Origin: Bacteroidales bacterium
GTDB taxonomy: Bacteria; Bacteroidota; Bacteroidia; Bacteroidales; UBA932
Assembly (NCBI GenBank): GCA_017617475.1
Contig: JAFZWC010000002.1
Location: 1 to 49,638, forward strand
Direction of reading: 5' to 3'
Length of the DNA stretch: 49,638 bases
Shown: one piece after another, positions 41,744-49,638 of the stretch
Layout: every line of letters starts with the position of its first letter
How positions within the stretch are numbered: the stretch's first letter is position 1
Translations under genes and position numbers: made by a program
The notes under the pieces: generated by a model
Databases searched by the model: none
Seen by the model: only the letters and a program-made list of their open reading frames with translations
What the model was told of the DNA's origin: nothing

Positions 41744-41782
41744 ATTGACTTTAGTGTATAGATAATATTCAGCTTATTTATA

Positions 41783-41790
41783 CAAAGATA
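41783..41790 (-). promoter_or_regulatory. -7 promoter box of GH3 gene 1
   Basis: On the minus strand this reads TATCTTTG, an exact TAnnTTTG match 39 bases before the start codon. Confidence 0.6.
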
Positions 41791-41864
41791 GGGATAATTG
41801 TGAAAAATGAAGAAAAAGAAAAGCAATTTGGCGATTATGATAAATTATTGAACACGGAAAGGAA

Positions 41865-41872
41865 TAACTTTG
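41865..41872 (+). promoter_or_regulatory. -7 promoter box of GH3 gene 2
   Basis: TAACTTTG is an exact consensus match 36 bases before ATG 41909. The two divergent GH3 promoters are about 75 bases apart and could share one operator, but no obvious repeat lies between them. Confidence 0.6.
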
Positions 41873-41908
41873 TATTGTGAGAAAATCCAACAAACCAATA
41901 ACATTGAT

Positions 41909-44206
41909 ATGAAAAAAATCCTTTTGACTCTCGCTGCCCTGGGCATGGCTCTCGTGGCCTTCGCCCAGCCTCAGCTGAATCCCGACAACATTGACGAGGT
42001 CCTGAAGGCCATGACGCTTCAGGAGAAGGCCACCTTGCTGGTGGGCGGTGCCCGTGCCGCCATGGTCAACGGTGTCACCTCCGGAGTATCGGCCAATGTG
42101 CCCGGCGCCGCCGGCAACACCCGCAACATCGACCGCCTGGGTATTCCCGTTACTGTTTTGGCCGACGGCCCTGCCGGCCTTCGCATCCAGCCCACCCGTC
42201 CCGGCGACAACAATACGTACTACTGCACCGGCTTCCCGGTGGGTACGCTCCTGGCCAGTTCCTGGGACCTTTCCCTGGTGCAGGAAGTAACTACGGCCAT
42301 GGGTAACGAGGTCCTGGAGTACGGCGTAGACGTTCTCCTGGCTCCTGGTATGAACATTCACAGAAACCCCCTTTGCGGCCGTAACTTCGAGTATTTCTCC
42401 GAGGATCCGCTCCTGTCCGGAAAGATGGCCGCCGCTTATGTTAAGGGTATCCAGAGCAATGGTGTCGGCACTTCCATTAAGCACTACGCCGCCAACAACC
42501 AGGAGACCAACCGCAACGAGGACGATGCCATCATCTCCCAGCGCGCCCTCCGCGAAATTTACCTCAAGAATTTCGAGATTGCCGTCAAAGAGGCCCAGCC
42601 CTGGACGGTGATGAGCTCCTATAACAAACTTAACGGCGACTACACCCAGCAGAGTGAAGGCCTCCTGACCACTGTTCTCCGCGACGAATGGGGTTTCCAG
42701 GGCATTGTAATGACGGACTGGGGCAACAAAGCCGGTACCGTCAAGAGCGCCAAGGCCGGCAACGACCTCATGGAACCCGGTAACCAGAACGAGATTGACC
42801 GCATCATTGCCGGTGTGCAGGATGGTACCATTTCACAGGAAGAACTGGACCGCAATGTGCGCAACATGCTCACCTACATTGTCAAGACCCCCCGCTTCAA
42901 GGGTTACAAGTTCTCCAACAAGCCGGATCTGAAGGCCCACGCCGCCGTGGCCCGCAAGGCCGCAGGCGAGTCCATCGTCCTTCTTCGCAACGAAGGCGCC
43001 TTGCCGCTCAAGGGTAATGAGAAAGTGGCCCTCTACGGTGTTTCCTCCATTGACTTTGTGGCCGGCGGAACCGGTTCCGGCGACGTGAACAAGGCCTATG
43101 TGGTGAATATGGTGGACGGTATGCAGAACGCCGGCTTTACGCTGGACAAGGGCCTTGTGGACTACTACACGGCCTATCAGGCCTACGACAAGGCCCAGAA
43201 CGCCCTCTCCGGCACCGGTTTCTCCTGGTTCAGCCGCCGCAAGCTGGCCGAGGTGGCCATCCCCGAGGCCGCTATTTCCAACGAGGCCCGCGCCAACGAC
43301 GTGGCCGTAGTGGTACTTGGCCGTAACGCTGGTGAAGGCGCCGATCGCAAGATGATGGACGACTTCGAACTCACCTCCATCGAACGCGAACTCCTGCAGC
43401 GCGTGAGCGCATCCTACCACGCCGCCGGCAAGAAGGTGGTCGTGGTCCTGAACGTGGGCGGTGTCATCGAGACCAACTCCTGGAAGAATCTGGTAGACGC
43501 AATAGTACTGCCCTGGAGTCCGGGCCAGGAAGGCGCCAACGCCGTGGCCGACGTGCTCACCGGCAAGGTGAACCCTTCCGGCAAGCTGCCCATGACCTTC
43601 CCCGTGAACTTCATGGACCATCCGTCCAGCGCCAACTTCCCTTACAACTACCAGCAGACGGCCACCCGCGGTTTCTCCTGGGGGCCCCGTCAGCCGCAGA
43701 AGGATGTGGACTACACCAACTACGAAGAAGGCATCTGGGTGGGTTACCGCCACTTTGTGACCCGTGACGTAGCCGTTTCCTATCCCTTCGGTTATGGTTT
43801 GAGCTATACCACCTTCGCTTATTCCAAGCCCGTGGTGAAGGCCGTGGCCGATGGTTTCCAGGCCACCGTCACCGTTACCAACACCGGCTCCGTTGCCGGC
43901 AAGGAAGTGGTGGAACTCTATGTGAGCGCCCCCGCCGGTGGATTGGACAAGCCTGCCCGTGAGCTCAAGGCCTTCGGCAAGACCAAGGAACTGAAGCCCG
44001 GCGAGAGCCAGGCCCTCACCCTGAAGGTGAGCGCCTATGAGCTGGCCTCCTTCAACGAGGCTGCATCGGCCTGGGAAGCCGCTGCCGGCACCTACAAGGT
44101 GCAGTTCGGCGCTTCTGTGGACGACATCCGCGCCACCGTGCCCTTCACCCTCAAGAAGGCCCAGAACTGGCCGGTGCACAATGTGCTGGCTCCGCAGGCC
44201 AAATAG
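41909..44206 (+). CDS. GH3 family beta-glycosidase 2, secreted
   Basis: A 765-residue paralogue of the divergent GH3 gene 1. ATG 41909 is chosen because the longer frame starts inside the -7 box, and it yields a signal peptide (MKKILLTLAALGMALVAFAQ). Unlike gene 1 it has no lipobox, so it is probably periplasmic. Shared motifs are LADGPAGLRIQPTR, GMNIHRNPLCGRNFEYFSEDP, GTSIKHYAANNQETNR, the nucleophile segment GIVMTDWGNK (Asp near 269), VLNVGGVIETNSW and YPFGYGLSYTTFAYS, followed by a fibronectin-III-like domain. It may act downstream of the surface homologue in the same pathway. The linkage cleaved is unknown. Confidence 0.92.
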   Translation: MKKILLTLAALGMALVAFAQPQLNPDNIDEVLKAMTLQEKATLLVGGARAAMVNGVTSGVSANVPGAAGNTRNIDRLGIPVTVLADGPAGLRIQPTRPGDNNTYYCTGFPVGTLLASSWDLSLVQEVTTAMGNEVLEYGVDVLLAPGMNIHRNPLCGRNFEYFSEDPLLSGKMAAAYVKGIQSNGVGTSIKHYAANNQETNRNEDDAIISQRALREIYLKNFEIAVKEAQPWTVMSSYNKLNGDYTQQSEGLLTTVLRDEWGFQGIVMTDWGNKAGTVKSAKAGNDLMEPGNQNEIDRIIAGVQDGTISQEELDRNVRNMLTYIVKTPRFKGYKFSNKPDLKAHAAVARKAAGESIVLLRNEGALPLKGNEKVALYGVSSIDFVAGGTGSGDVNKAYVVNMVDGMQNAGFTLDKGLVDYYTAYQAYDKAQNALSGTGFSWFSRRKLAEVAIPEAAISNEARANDVAVVVLGRNAGEGADRKMMDDFELTSIERELLQRVSASYHAAGKKVVVVLNVGGVIETNSWKNLVDAIVLPWSPGQEGANAVADVLTGKVNPSGKLPMTFPVNFMDHPSSANFPYNYQQTATRGFSWGPRQPQKDVDYTNYEEGIWVGYRHFVTRDVAVSYPFGYGLSYTTFAYSKPVVKAVADGFQATVTVTNTGSVAGKEVVELYVSAPAGGLDKPARELKAFGKTKELKPGESQALTLKVSAYELASFNEAASAWEAAAGTYKVQFGASVDDIRATVPFTLKKAQNWPVHNVLAPQAK

Positions 44207-44227
44207 GTTTTCAATATTATGTCACTG

Positions 44228-44262
44228 GCGTGCACAGGGTTTCTCCGTGCACGCTTTTTTTT
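44228..44262 (+). terminator. Intrinsic terminator after GH3 gene 2
   Basis: Stem GCGTGCAC pairs with GTGCACGC and continues with GG/CC past a bulged A. It is followed by eight T residues (44255-44262). It lies 21 bases after the GH3 stop and is the clearest Rho-independent terminator in the window. Confidence 0.93.
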
Positions 44263-44294
44263 ATGCAAGTGTTTCATTTTTGGGGAGAAAACCT

Positions 44295-44302
44295 TACATT
44301 TG
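44295..44302 (+). promoter_or_regulatory. -7 promoter box of the mgtC/sapB-family gene
   Basis: TACATTTG fits TAnnTTTG only 6 bases before ATG 44309. The transcript would begin at or next to the start codon, giving a leaderless or nearly leaderless mRNA. Confidence 0.5.
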
Positions 44303-44308
44303 TCTATT

Positions 44309-44941
44309 ATGACACTAGAACTGGAACTTGGCCTTCGCCTGATAGCAGCGGGCGTCATAGGCGCACTCATTGGTTATGAACGGGAATTCCGCGGTAAGGG
44401 CGTAGGGGTCCGTACGCACGTCCTGGTGGCTATGGGCGCCTGTCTGTTTATGATTATCTCCCAATACGGCTTTTCGAATGCAATCAAGTTTGACGCGGCC
44501 CGTATTGCCGCCGGCGTCGTGGGCGGCCTGGGTTTCGTCTGCGGCGGTATCATCATGAAGACCGGCAGCCACGTGACCGGCCTCACCACGGCGGCGGGTA
44601 TCTGGGTGACCGGCGCCATCGGCCTTGCCCTGGGCGGCGGTCTGTATGGGATGTCTATCCTCTGCCTCGTCTTGCTGATGATTTGTATGGAGGCCTTGCA
44701 TTTCTATTCCTTCAAACTGGGAGACCGTAAGGTGGTGGTAACCCTGCTTGCCCAGAGCCAGAAGGATATAGAATCCATGTGTGAAGTCCTGGGGAAGAGA
44801 GTGACTCATTGCTCCTGGTCCAAGGACGGAGAAAACTACAAGGCCAGTATAGCCCTTCTGGTGCGCAAAAAGGAGTATCCCACGGAAATAATGAAGCTTT
44901 TCCATGAGATGCCCGGTATTGAACTCACAAGCCTGGATTAG
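44309..44941 (+). CDS. MgtC/SapB family membrane protein
   Basis: A 210-residue inner-membrane protein. ATG 44309 is taken rather than an upstream in-frame start at 44219 that lies in the terminator of the previous gene. The N-terminal two thirds contain four or so hydrophobic segments and the family motif GYEREFRGKGVGVRTHVLVAMGA (shown here as GYEREFRGKG then VGVRTHVLVAMGA), then GGLGFVCGGIIMK and TTAAGIWVTGAIGLALG. The C-terminal 70 residues look like a soluble ACT-like domain. The family is linked to magnesium stress and membrane ATP synthase control in other bacteria. The GH3 gene 18 bases downstream is probably cotranscribed, a link that is hard to explain. Confidence 0.85.
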   Translation: MTLELELGLRLIAAGVIGALIGYEREFRGKGVGVRTHVLVAMGACLFMIISQYGFSNAIKFDAARIAAGVVGGLGFVCGGIIMKTGSHVTGLTTAAGIWVTGAIGLALGGGLYGMSILCLVLLMICMEALHFYSFKLGDRKVVVTLLAQSQKDIESMCEVLGKRVTHCSWSKDGENYKASIALLVRKKEYPTEIMKLFHEMPGIELTSLD

Positions 44942-44959
44942 TATCTCAAATCTATATTT

Positions 44960-47053
44960 ATGCGTAAACTGATTGTAGCAGGACTTGCATCCCTGTTGGT
45001 TTTATCCTGCGCCCAGTCCTCCACGCCTGAGCAGCAGGCCAAAGATCTGATTGCCAAGATGACCCTGGAGGAAAAGGCAACCCTGATGATGCACCCTTCG
45101 GCCCCCATCGAGGCCCTGGGTATTCCGGCCTATGACTGGTGGAACGAGGCCCTCCATGGCGTGGCCCGTAACGGAAAAGCTACGGTGTTCCCCATGCCCA
45201 TAGCCATGGCCGCTTCCTTTGACGAACCTCTGGTGAACGAGGTGTTCACGGCCGTGAGCGACGAGGCCCGCGTAAAGAACCGCTGGGCTGTGCAGTCCGG
45301 CCATGTGGGTCAATATCAGGGGCTTACCTTCTGGACACCCAACATCAACATTTTCCGCGATCCCCGCTGGGGCCGTGGTATGGAAACCTACGGGGAAGAC
45401 CCTTACTTGACCGGCCAGCTGGGTATGGCGGTGGTACGGGGCCTGCAGGGACCGTCCGATGCCGCGGTGCGCAAGGCCCATGCCTGCGCCAAGCACTTTG
45501 CCGTGCACTCCGGCCCCGAGTGGAGCCGTCACAGCTACAACGCCGTGGTGAGCGAGCGGGATCTCCGCGAAACCTACCTGCCGGCCTTCAAGGATCTGGT
45601 GACCAAGGCCGATGTGCAGGAGGTAATGATAGCCTACAACGCCTTCCGGGGCGTTCCCTGCGGTGCCAGCGATTACCTTATCAATACGGTTCTTCGTGGC
45701 GAATGGGGCTACAAGGGCCTCATCGTTTCCGACTGCTGGGCCATCCACAACTTCTACGAGCCCGGCCGCCACGGGTACAGCGAGGACGTGGCCCATGCCG
45801 TGGCATCGGCCATCCATACGGGAACGGATCTCAACTGCGGTAACTCCTACAGCCATATTCCGGAGGCCGTGGAGCAGGGACTGCTGGACGAGGCCGACGT
45901 GGACCGCTCCCTGGTGCGCCTCATCTCGGAGCGCATCCGCCTGGGCGAAATGGTGCACAATACCGCCCCCTGGGATTATCTGAAAGATGACATTGTGGAA
46001 GGTCCCGAACACCGGGCCCTGTCCCGTAAGATGGCCGAAGAAACCATCGTCCTGCTGCAGAACAAGGGCAATATCCTTCCGCTCAAGGCCGATGCGAAGG
46101 TGGCCCTCGTAGGCCCCAACGCCAACGACCGGGAGATGATGTGGGGTAACTACAATCCCATCCCTGAGCAGACGGTCACCCTGATGGAAGGTCTGAAGGC
46201 CTGCATTCCGGACCTGGTAACCGTGAAGGGCTGCGGCATAGTAGGGGAGAAGGAAGACGTGAAAGCCATCCTCAAGCAGCTGGAAGGCAAGGATATCGTT
46301 ATCTTCGCCGGTGGCATTTCACCGTTGTATGAGGGTGAGGAGATGGATGTGGACGCTCCCGGCTTCCGTGGCGGCGACCGCACCAGCATTGAACTGCCTG
46401 CCGTGCAGCGGGAACTGATCAAGGCCCTGCACGACGCCGGCAAAAAAGTGGTTCTGGTGAACTTCTCCGGCAGCGCCATGGGTCTGGTTCCTGAAACCGA
46501 AAGCTGCGAAGCCATTCTGCAGGCCTGGTATCCCGGCGAGGAAGGTGGCAGCGTACTGGCCGATGTTCTATATGGCAAAGTTGTGCCTTCCGGCAAGCTG
46601 CCCGTCACCTTCTATAAGAACGTGGACCAGCTTCCGGACTTTGAAGACTATAATATGAAGGGACGTACGTACCGCTATTTCCAGGGTGAACCGCTGTATC
46701 CCTTCGGATATGGTCTGAGTTATACTGATTTTGTCTACGGAGAGGCCAAAATAGACGGTAACAAAATTGTTATTTCTCTTAACAATAATGGTTCATTCAC
46801 TGGTACTGAGGTAGTTCAGCTCTATGTACGCAAGACCGATGACACGGAAGGCCCTCTGAAGAGCCTGCGCGGTTTCCAGCGCGTCACCTTAGCCCCCGGA
46901 GAGACTGTTGAAGTGGCTTTTCCCCTCACGGACGAGACTTTCCTGAACTGGAGCGAGGAAAAGCAGAACATGGTTCCCGCAAAAGGAACGTGGGAACTCC
47001 TCTACGGAGGAAATTCCCACGACCTGAAATCTCTGACTTATCAGAAGAAATAA
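44960..47053 (+). CDS. GH3 family beta-xylosidase/glucosidase-like enzyme, lipoprotein
   Basis: A 697-residue GH3 enzyme of a different subgroup from the two paralogues upstream. It has a lipoprotein signal (MRKLIVAGLASLLVLSC). The N-terminal sequence YDWWNEALHGVARNG is typical of the xylosidase-type subgroup. Further motifs are FWTPNINIFRDPRWGRGMET, ACAKHFAVHSGPEWSRH and LIVSDCWAIHNF, with the nucleophile Asp near 258. KVALVGPNANDREMMWGNYNP, AWYPGEEGG, GKLPVTFYK and YPFGYGLSYTDF follow, then a fibronectin-III-like end. No PA14 insertion is present, which agrees with the shorter length. Probable substrate is a beta-xyloside, but beta-glucosides cannot be excluded. Confidence 0.88.
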   Translation: MRKLIVAGLASLLVLSCAQSSTPEQQAKDLIAKMTLEEKATLMMHPSAPIEALGIPAYDWWNEALHGVARNGKATVFPMPIAMAASFDEPLVNEVFTAVSDEARVKNRWAVQSGHVGQYQGLTFWTPNINIFRDPRWGRGMETYGEDPYLTGQLGMAVVRGLQGPSDAAVRKAHACAKHFAVHSGPEWSRHSYNAVVSERDLRETYLPAFKDLVTKADVQEVMIAYNAFRGVPCGASDYLINTVLRGEWGYKGLIVSDCWAIHNFYEPGRHGYSEDVAHAVASAIHTGTDLNCGNSYSHIPEAVEQGLLDEADVDRSLVRLISERIRLGEMVHNTAPWDYLKDDIVEGPEHRALSRKMAEETIVLLQNKGNILPLKADAKVALVGPNANDREMMWGNYNPIPEQTVTLMEGLKACIPDLVTVKGCGIVGEKEDVKAILKQLEGKDIVIFAGGISPLYEGEEMDVDAPGFRGGDRTSIELPAVQRELIKALHDAGKKVVLVNFSGSAMGLVPETESCEAILQAWYPGEEGGSVLADVLYGKVVPSGKLPVTFYKNVDQLPDFEDYNMKGRTYRYFQGEPLYPFGYGLSYTDFVYGEAKIDGNKIVISLNNNGSFTGTEVVQLYVRKTDDTEGPLKSLRGFQRVTLAPGETVEVAFPLTDETFLNWSEEKQNMVPAKGTWELLYGGNSHDLKSLTYQKK

Positions 47054-47059
47054 TCCCTG

Positions 47060-48220
47060 TTACTTCGAACATGCATCACGGAACATCTGGATAAGGTGTT
47101 CCGTTGATTTTTGTATGTCGTATTGCTCCATGGACTGGGCGTACTTCTTGCCCATCTCCCAGCGCTCTTCGGGGTGGGAGAGCCAGTAGTCAATGCGGTT
47201 GGCAAGGGCTTCGGGATTTTTCTCCGGGAAGCGGCTGCGGCGGTCCAGGGCAAACTGGGTGGCACCTGTGGTGTGCCCCTGGGCAATGACGGGAACGGCG
47301 CCCTGCTGCATGGCCTCCATGATGGACAGGCCTTCTACCTCGATGGTGGCGCAGTGGATGGCCAGATCGGCCTTGGCGGCCAGCTGGCGCAGTCCGTCGC
47401 GGTTTTCGAAGGTGAAGACGGGCTCATATTTAAGAATGCCTTCCTTTACCAGCCTGGCGGCCAGACGCTTGATCTTTTTTTCGGCGTCCCCCTGGCCGGC
47501 GAAGTGCAGCCGGATGCGCTGGGCATATTGGGAAAAACGCATGGCTTCCAGGAGCGTGAACTGGTCCTTTTCGGTGGAGAGACGGCCGATATAGATGACT
47601 TCCAGGGGACGCTCAGGGTCCAGATAGTCCTGGGGCGGGGTTTCCGGCCGGATGCAGGTATCGGGAATGACTCCGTTGGAGATGAGGCAGAGCTGCGACT
47701 TGATATGATAGCGGCGCATGCGATCCAGCACATTCTCCGTGGGGCACTGCAGGGCGGCGCAGTCGTTGTAGATAAAATGGCGGGCTATGCGCAGGAGACT
47801 GCGGTTAAGGCCCTTCCAGTAGAACAGCGGCCCCATGTGGCAAGTAATGTTCTCCGGGTGGAGATGATAGGTGGAGGTGAGGGGCTTGCCCAATTCCTTG
47901 GCTATCCGGATGGTCTTGTACTGTAACACGAAAGGCTCTACCAGATGGACCACGTCGGCCCATTCCACGGCCTTGCGGATCATCTTCTTGTCCGAAGAGG
48001 CATACTGATACCCCAGGGAGTCTATCATGGGCTGGAAGATGGGGAAGATGAAGCGCTTGAGCGGAAACTCCGGCTGGGGCTCTTCGGCCAGCAGGTTGGG
48101 GCCGGAAAGGACGCGGACCTCGTGGCCGGCTTGCTGAAGGTACTGGGCCGTACGGCGGCACGATGCGGCCATACCGTTTCCGACGGCATAATAGCTATTG
48201 ATTACAAATAGAATCTTCAT
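47060..48220 (-). CDS. GT4-type glycosyltransferase
   Basis: A 386-residue cytoplasmic or membrane-associated glycosyltransferase of the GT-B fold. The N-terminal acceptor domain starts MKILFVINSYYAVGNGMA. The donor domain has VIYIGRLSTEKDQFTLLEAM, IRLHFAGQG and the EGLSIMEAMQQGAVPVIA segment with the paired glutamates typical of GT4. It resembles 1,2-diacylglycerol glucosyltransferases and related enzymes. It starts 3 bases after the esterase gene on the same strand and ends 6 bases from the convergent GH3 gene. A role in glycolipid or capsule synthesis is inferred from the family. Confidence 0.83.
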   Translation of the reverse strand: MKILFVINSYYAVGNGMAASCRRTAQYLQQAGHEVRVLSGPNLLAEEPQPEFPLKRFIFPIFQPMIDSLGYQYASSDKKMIRKAVEWADVVHLVEPFVLQYKTIRIAKELGKPLTSTYHLHPENITCHMGPLFYWKGLNRSLLRIARHFIYNDCAALQCPTENVLDRMRRYHIKSQLCLISNGVIPDTCIRPETPPQDYLDPERPLEVIYIGRLSTEKDQFTLLEAMRFSQYAQRIRLHFAGQGDAEKKIKRLAARLVKEGILKYEPVFTFENRDGLRQLAAKADLAIHCATIEVEGLSIMEAMQQGAVPVIAQGHTTGATQFALDRRSRFPEKNPEALANRIDYWLSHPEERWEMGKKYAQSMEQYDIQKSTEHLIQMFRDACSK

Positions 48221-48223
48221 AGT

Positions 48224-49120
48224 TTAGGGTTCCTGGAATATCTGCTCCATGAAATCCTGCAGTTCCTCTATCCAGCCTTTTTTCCAGGAGTGGGAACCGG
48301 GATACTTGCTGTACTGATGGGGATATCCCTTTTTATTCATATACATGTGCAGGTTATGGGTGGCGGGACGCATCATGTCCTTCTGACCCGCATAGAGGAA
48401 ATACCCTTTGGGCGGGTTGTCCATAAACTGCCGTTTCAACTTTCGGTGAAGCCCGCCGTAAAACTTGCTGCGGGGAATGCTGGGATGCCCCAGGCTCCAC
48501 ATATAGGGAGACATGGCGCCTATGTAACCGAAGGCTTCGGGATAATTGGCTCCGAAATAGATGCTCTGGTAGGCGCCGATGGAAAGGCCGGCAATGGCCC
48601 TGTGGGCCTGGTCGGGCTTGGTGCGGTATAAGCTGTCCACCAGGGCCACAACGTCGTGCATAAAGGCCGATTCCACTATGCCGTCCACTTCCAGGATGCT
48701 CTCGTAGGCATCTTTGTACCGGCCTCCGGCGTAATCCCCGTCGTCGTTGTACTGGTTGACGTTGGGCATGACGATGATGCAGGGTACGGCTTTACCGGCG
48801 GCCCACAGGCTGTCGGCGGTGTGATACACCTGGCCTTTCCGGATCCAGGAGGTCTCATAGCCGCGGGCGCCGTGAAGGAGGTAAAGCACCGGGTAGCGCT
48901 GGCCCGTACCGTAATAATCGGCCGGGAGATATACGATAATCCTGCGGGTGGTAGGGCCGGGTACGCTGCAAGGCTGGACCACTTCCTCCACTATGCCCTT
49001 GGGAGTATAATCGGCCCTTATGGCTGGGCCGGGCAAATAGCTTTCTGAGCTCCTGAAGCGGACAATTCCGCAGGAGGAGCTCAGAAGAATGCCGATGAGT
49101 ATGGGGAATAACTTCCTCAC
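48224..49120 (-). CDS. Esterase D/CE1-like secreted lipoprotein esterase
   Basis: A 298-residue exported hydrolase starting with GTG at 49120, immediately after the TAA stop of the YebC-family gene. The signal ends in the lipobox LLSSSC. Family motifs are RIIVYLPADYYGTGQRYPVLYLLHG, IIVMPNVNQYNDDG, the nucleophile elbow AIAGLSIGAYQS (GxSxG) and a C-terminal histidine in YPGSHSWKKG. This is the esterase D (PF00756-type) pattern found in CE1 acetylxylan and feruloyl esterases. Translational coupling to the YebC-family gene and to the GT4 gene is likely given spacings of 0 and 3 bases. The substrate is unknown. Confidence 0.83.
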   Translation of the reverse strand: MRKLFPILIGILLSSSCGIVRFRSSESYLPGPAIRADYTPKGIVEEVVQPCSVPGPTTRRIIVYLPADYYGTGQRYPVLYLLHGARGYETSWIRKGQVYHTADSLWAAGKAVPCIIVMPNVNQYNDDGDYAGGRYKDAYESILEVDGIVESAFMHDVVALVDSLYRTKPDQAHRAIAGLSIGAYQSIYFGANYPEAFGYIGAMSPYMWSLGHPSIPRSKFYGGLHRKLKRQFMDNPPKGYFLYAGQKDMMRPATHNLHMYMNKKGYPHQYSKYPGSHSWKKGWIEELQDFMEQIFQEP

Positions 49121-49638
49121 TTATTCAGCCTCGGGGGCCATGGTGGTGTAGACGTTGGTTACGTCTTCGTCGTCTTCCAGGAGGCCGGTGAGTTTCTCCA
49201 ACGTGGCGCGCTGTTCGGCGGTAACCTCTTTGAGGTCTACGTTGGGGATTTGCTCGAAACCGCCGGAAATGAGCTCGTAGCCCTTTTCTTCAATGTATTT
49301 CTGGATTTGGCCGTAGGCGGAATAGTCGCCGTAGATGGAGATTTCCACGGTTACGTTCTCGTCTTCGTCCTCCACTTCCTGCTTGAAGACTTCCTCGGCT
49401 CCGAAATCAATGAGTTCGAGTTCCAGCTCATCTACGTCGATGGGCTTGGCCGGATCTTCCTTGATGCGGAAAACGCACTTGTGGTCGAACATGAAGGCCA
49501 CGGAACCGCTGGTCTGGAGGGAACCGCCGCACTTGGTGAAGTAGCTGCGGACATTGGCCACGGTGCGGGTGTTGTTGTCCGTGGCGGCCTCTACCAGGTA
49601 GGCGATGCCGAAAGGGCCGAAACCTTCGTAGACAATCT
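49121..49638 (-). CDS. YebC/TACO1-family protein (5' end outside window)
   Basis: The visible 171 residues match the central and C-terminal parts of the YebC/TACO1 family: IVYEGFGPFGIAYLVEAATDN, NTRTVANVRSYFTKCGGSLQ, FDHKCVFRI, then a C-terminal alpha/beta domain. About 70 N-terminal residues lie beyond 49638. Proteins of this family act in translation or as DNA-binding regulators, depending on the member. An ATG at 49561 is internal, as shown by the conserved residues before it. The gene heads a minus-strand set with the esterase and GT4 genes. Confidence 0.9.
   Translation of the reverse strand, partial: IVYEGFGPFGIAYLVEAATDNNTRTVANVRSYFTKCGGSLQTSGSVAFMFDHKCVFRIKEDPAKPIDVDELELELIDFGAEEVFKQEVEDEDENVTVEISIYGDYSAYGQIQKYIEEKGYELISGGFEQIPNVDLKEVTAEQRATLEKLTGLLEDDEDVTNVYTTMAPEAE

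Overview
The window looks like a chromosomal segment of a fairly GC-rich Bacteroidales bacterium from a gut or rumen type habitat. The signs are a SusC/SusD pair, the start of what looks like a hybrid two-component sensor with a propeller domain, many lipoprotein or Sec signal peptides, and promoters of the Bacteroidota type (-7 box TAnnTTTG, little Shine-Dalgarno). The species cannot be named from the sequence. No tRNA, rRNA, CRISPR array, transposase or phage gene was found, and no gap between genes exceeds 300 bases. The two end genes are cut by the window edges.

Region 1 (1-15.6 kb) is a polysaccharide utilisation locus for a rhamnose-containing glycan. It holds a truncated propeller sensor on the minus strand, a GH106 alpha-L-rhamnosidase, SusC, SusD, an alpha/beta-hydrolase, a neutral-ceramidase-like protein, a GH2 glycosidase and a Tat-exported metallo-beta-lactamase-fold hydrolase. 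Five promoters here share one motif at a fixed distance (39-40 nt) from the -7 box. This marks a regulon, and the adjacent sensor is the likely controller.

Region 2 (15.7-23.8 kb) carries a small FMN-binding lipoprotein, three more secreted esterase-like hydrolases (feruloyl-esterase-like, PHB-depolymerase-like and SGNH), a secreted repeat protein and a GH78 alpha-L-rhamnosidase.

Region 3 (23.8-38.8 kb) is a single ten-gene plus-strand array. It contains rhaB, rhaA and rhaT, a complete 2-oxo acid dehydrogenase complex (E2, E3 and a fused E1 alpha-beta), a PHP-domain protein, a RhaEW-like aldolase/dehydrogenase, a sorbitol/L-sorbose-phosphate-type dehydrogenase and a tandem class II aldolase whose second half has lost its catalytic residues. 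The enzymes would release L-rhamnose outside the cell, import it, and split it to DHAP and L-lactaldehyde. The oxo-acid dehydrogenase may carry the C3 product on to acyl-CoA.

This array is full of small repeats. Two copies of a GC-rich core element each sit at the tip of a long palindrome built from local sequence, one of them inside the E2 coding frame. A different palindromic element lies in frame inside the PHP gene. REP-like elements fill several gaps, three of them starting at the stop codon of the preceding gene.

Region 4 (38.8-49.6 kb) has a small alpha/beta-hydrolase, two divergent paralogous GH3 enzymes, an MgtC/SapB membrane protein, a third GH3, and a minus-strand set of a YebC/TACO1-family protein (partial), a secreted esterase and a GT4 glycosyltransferase.
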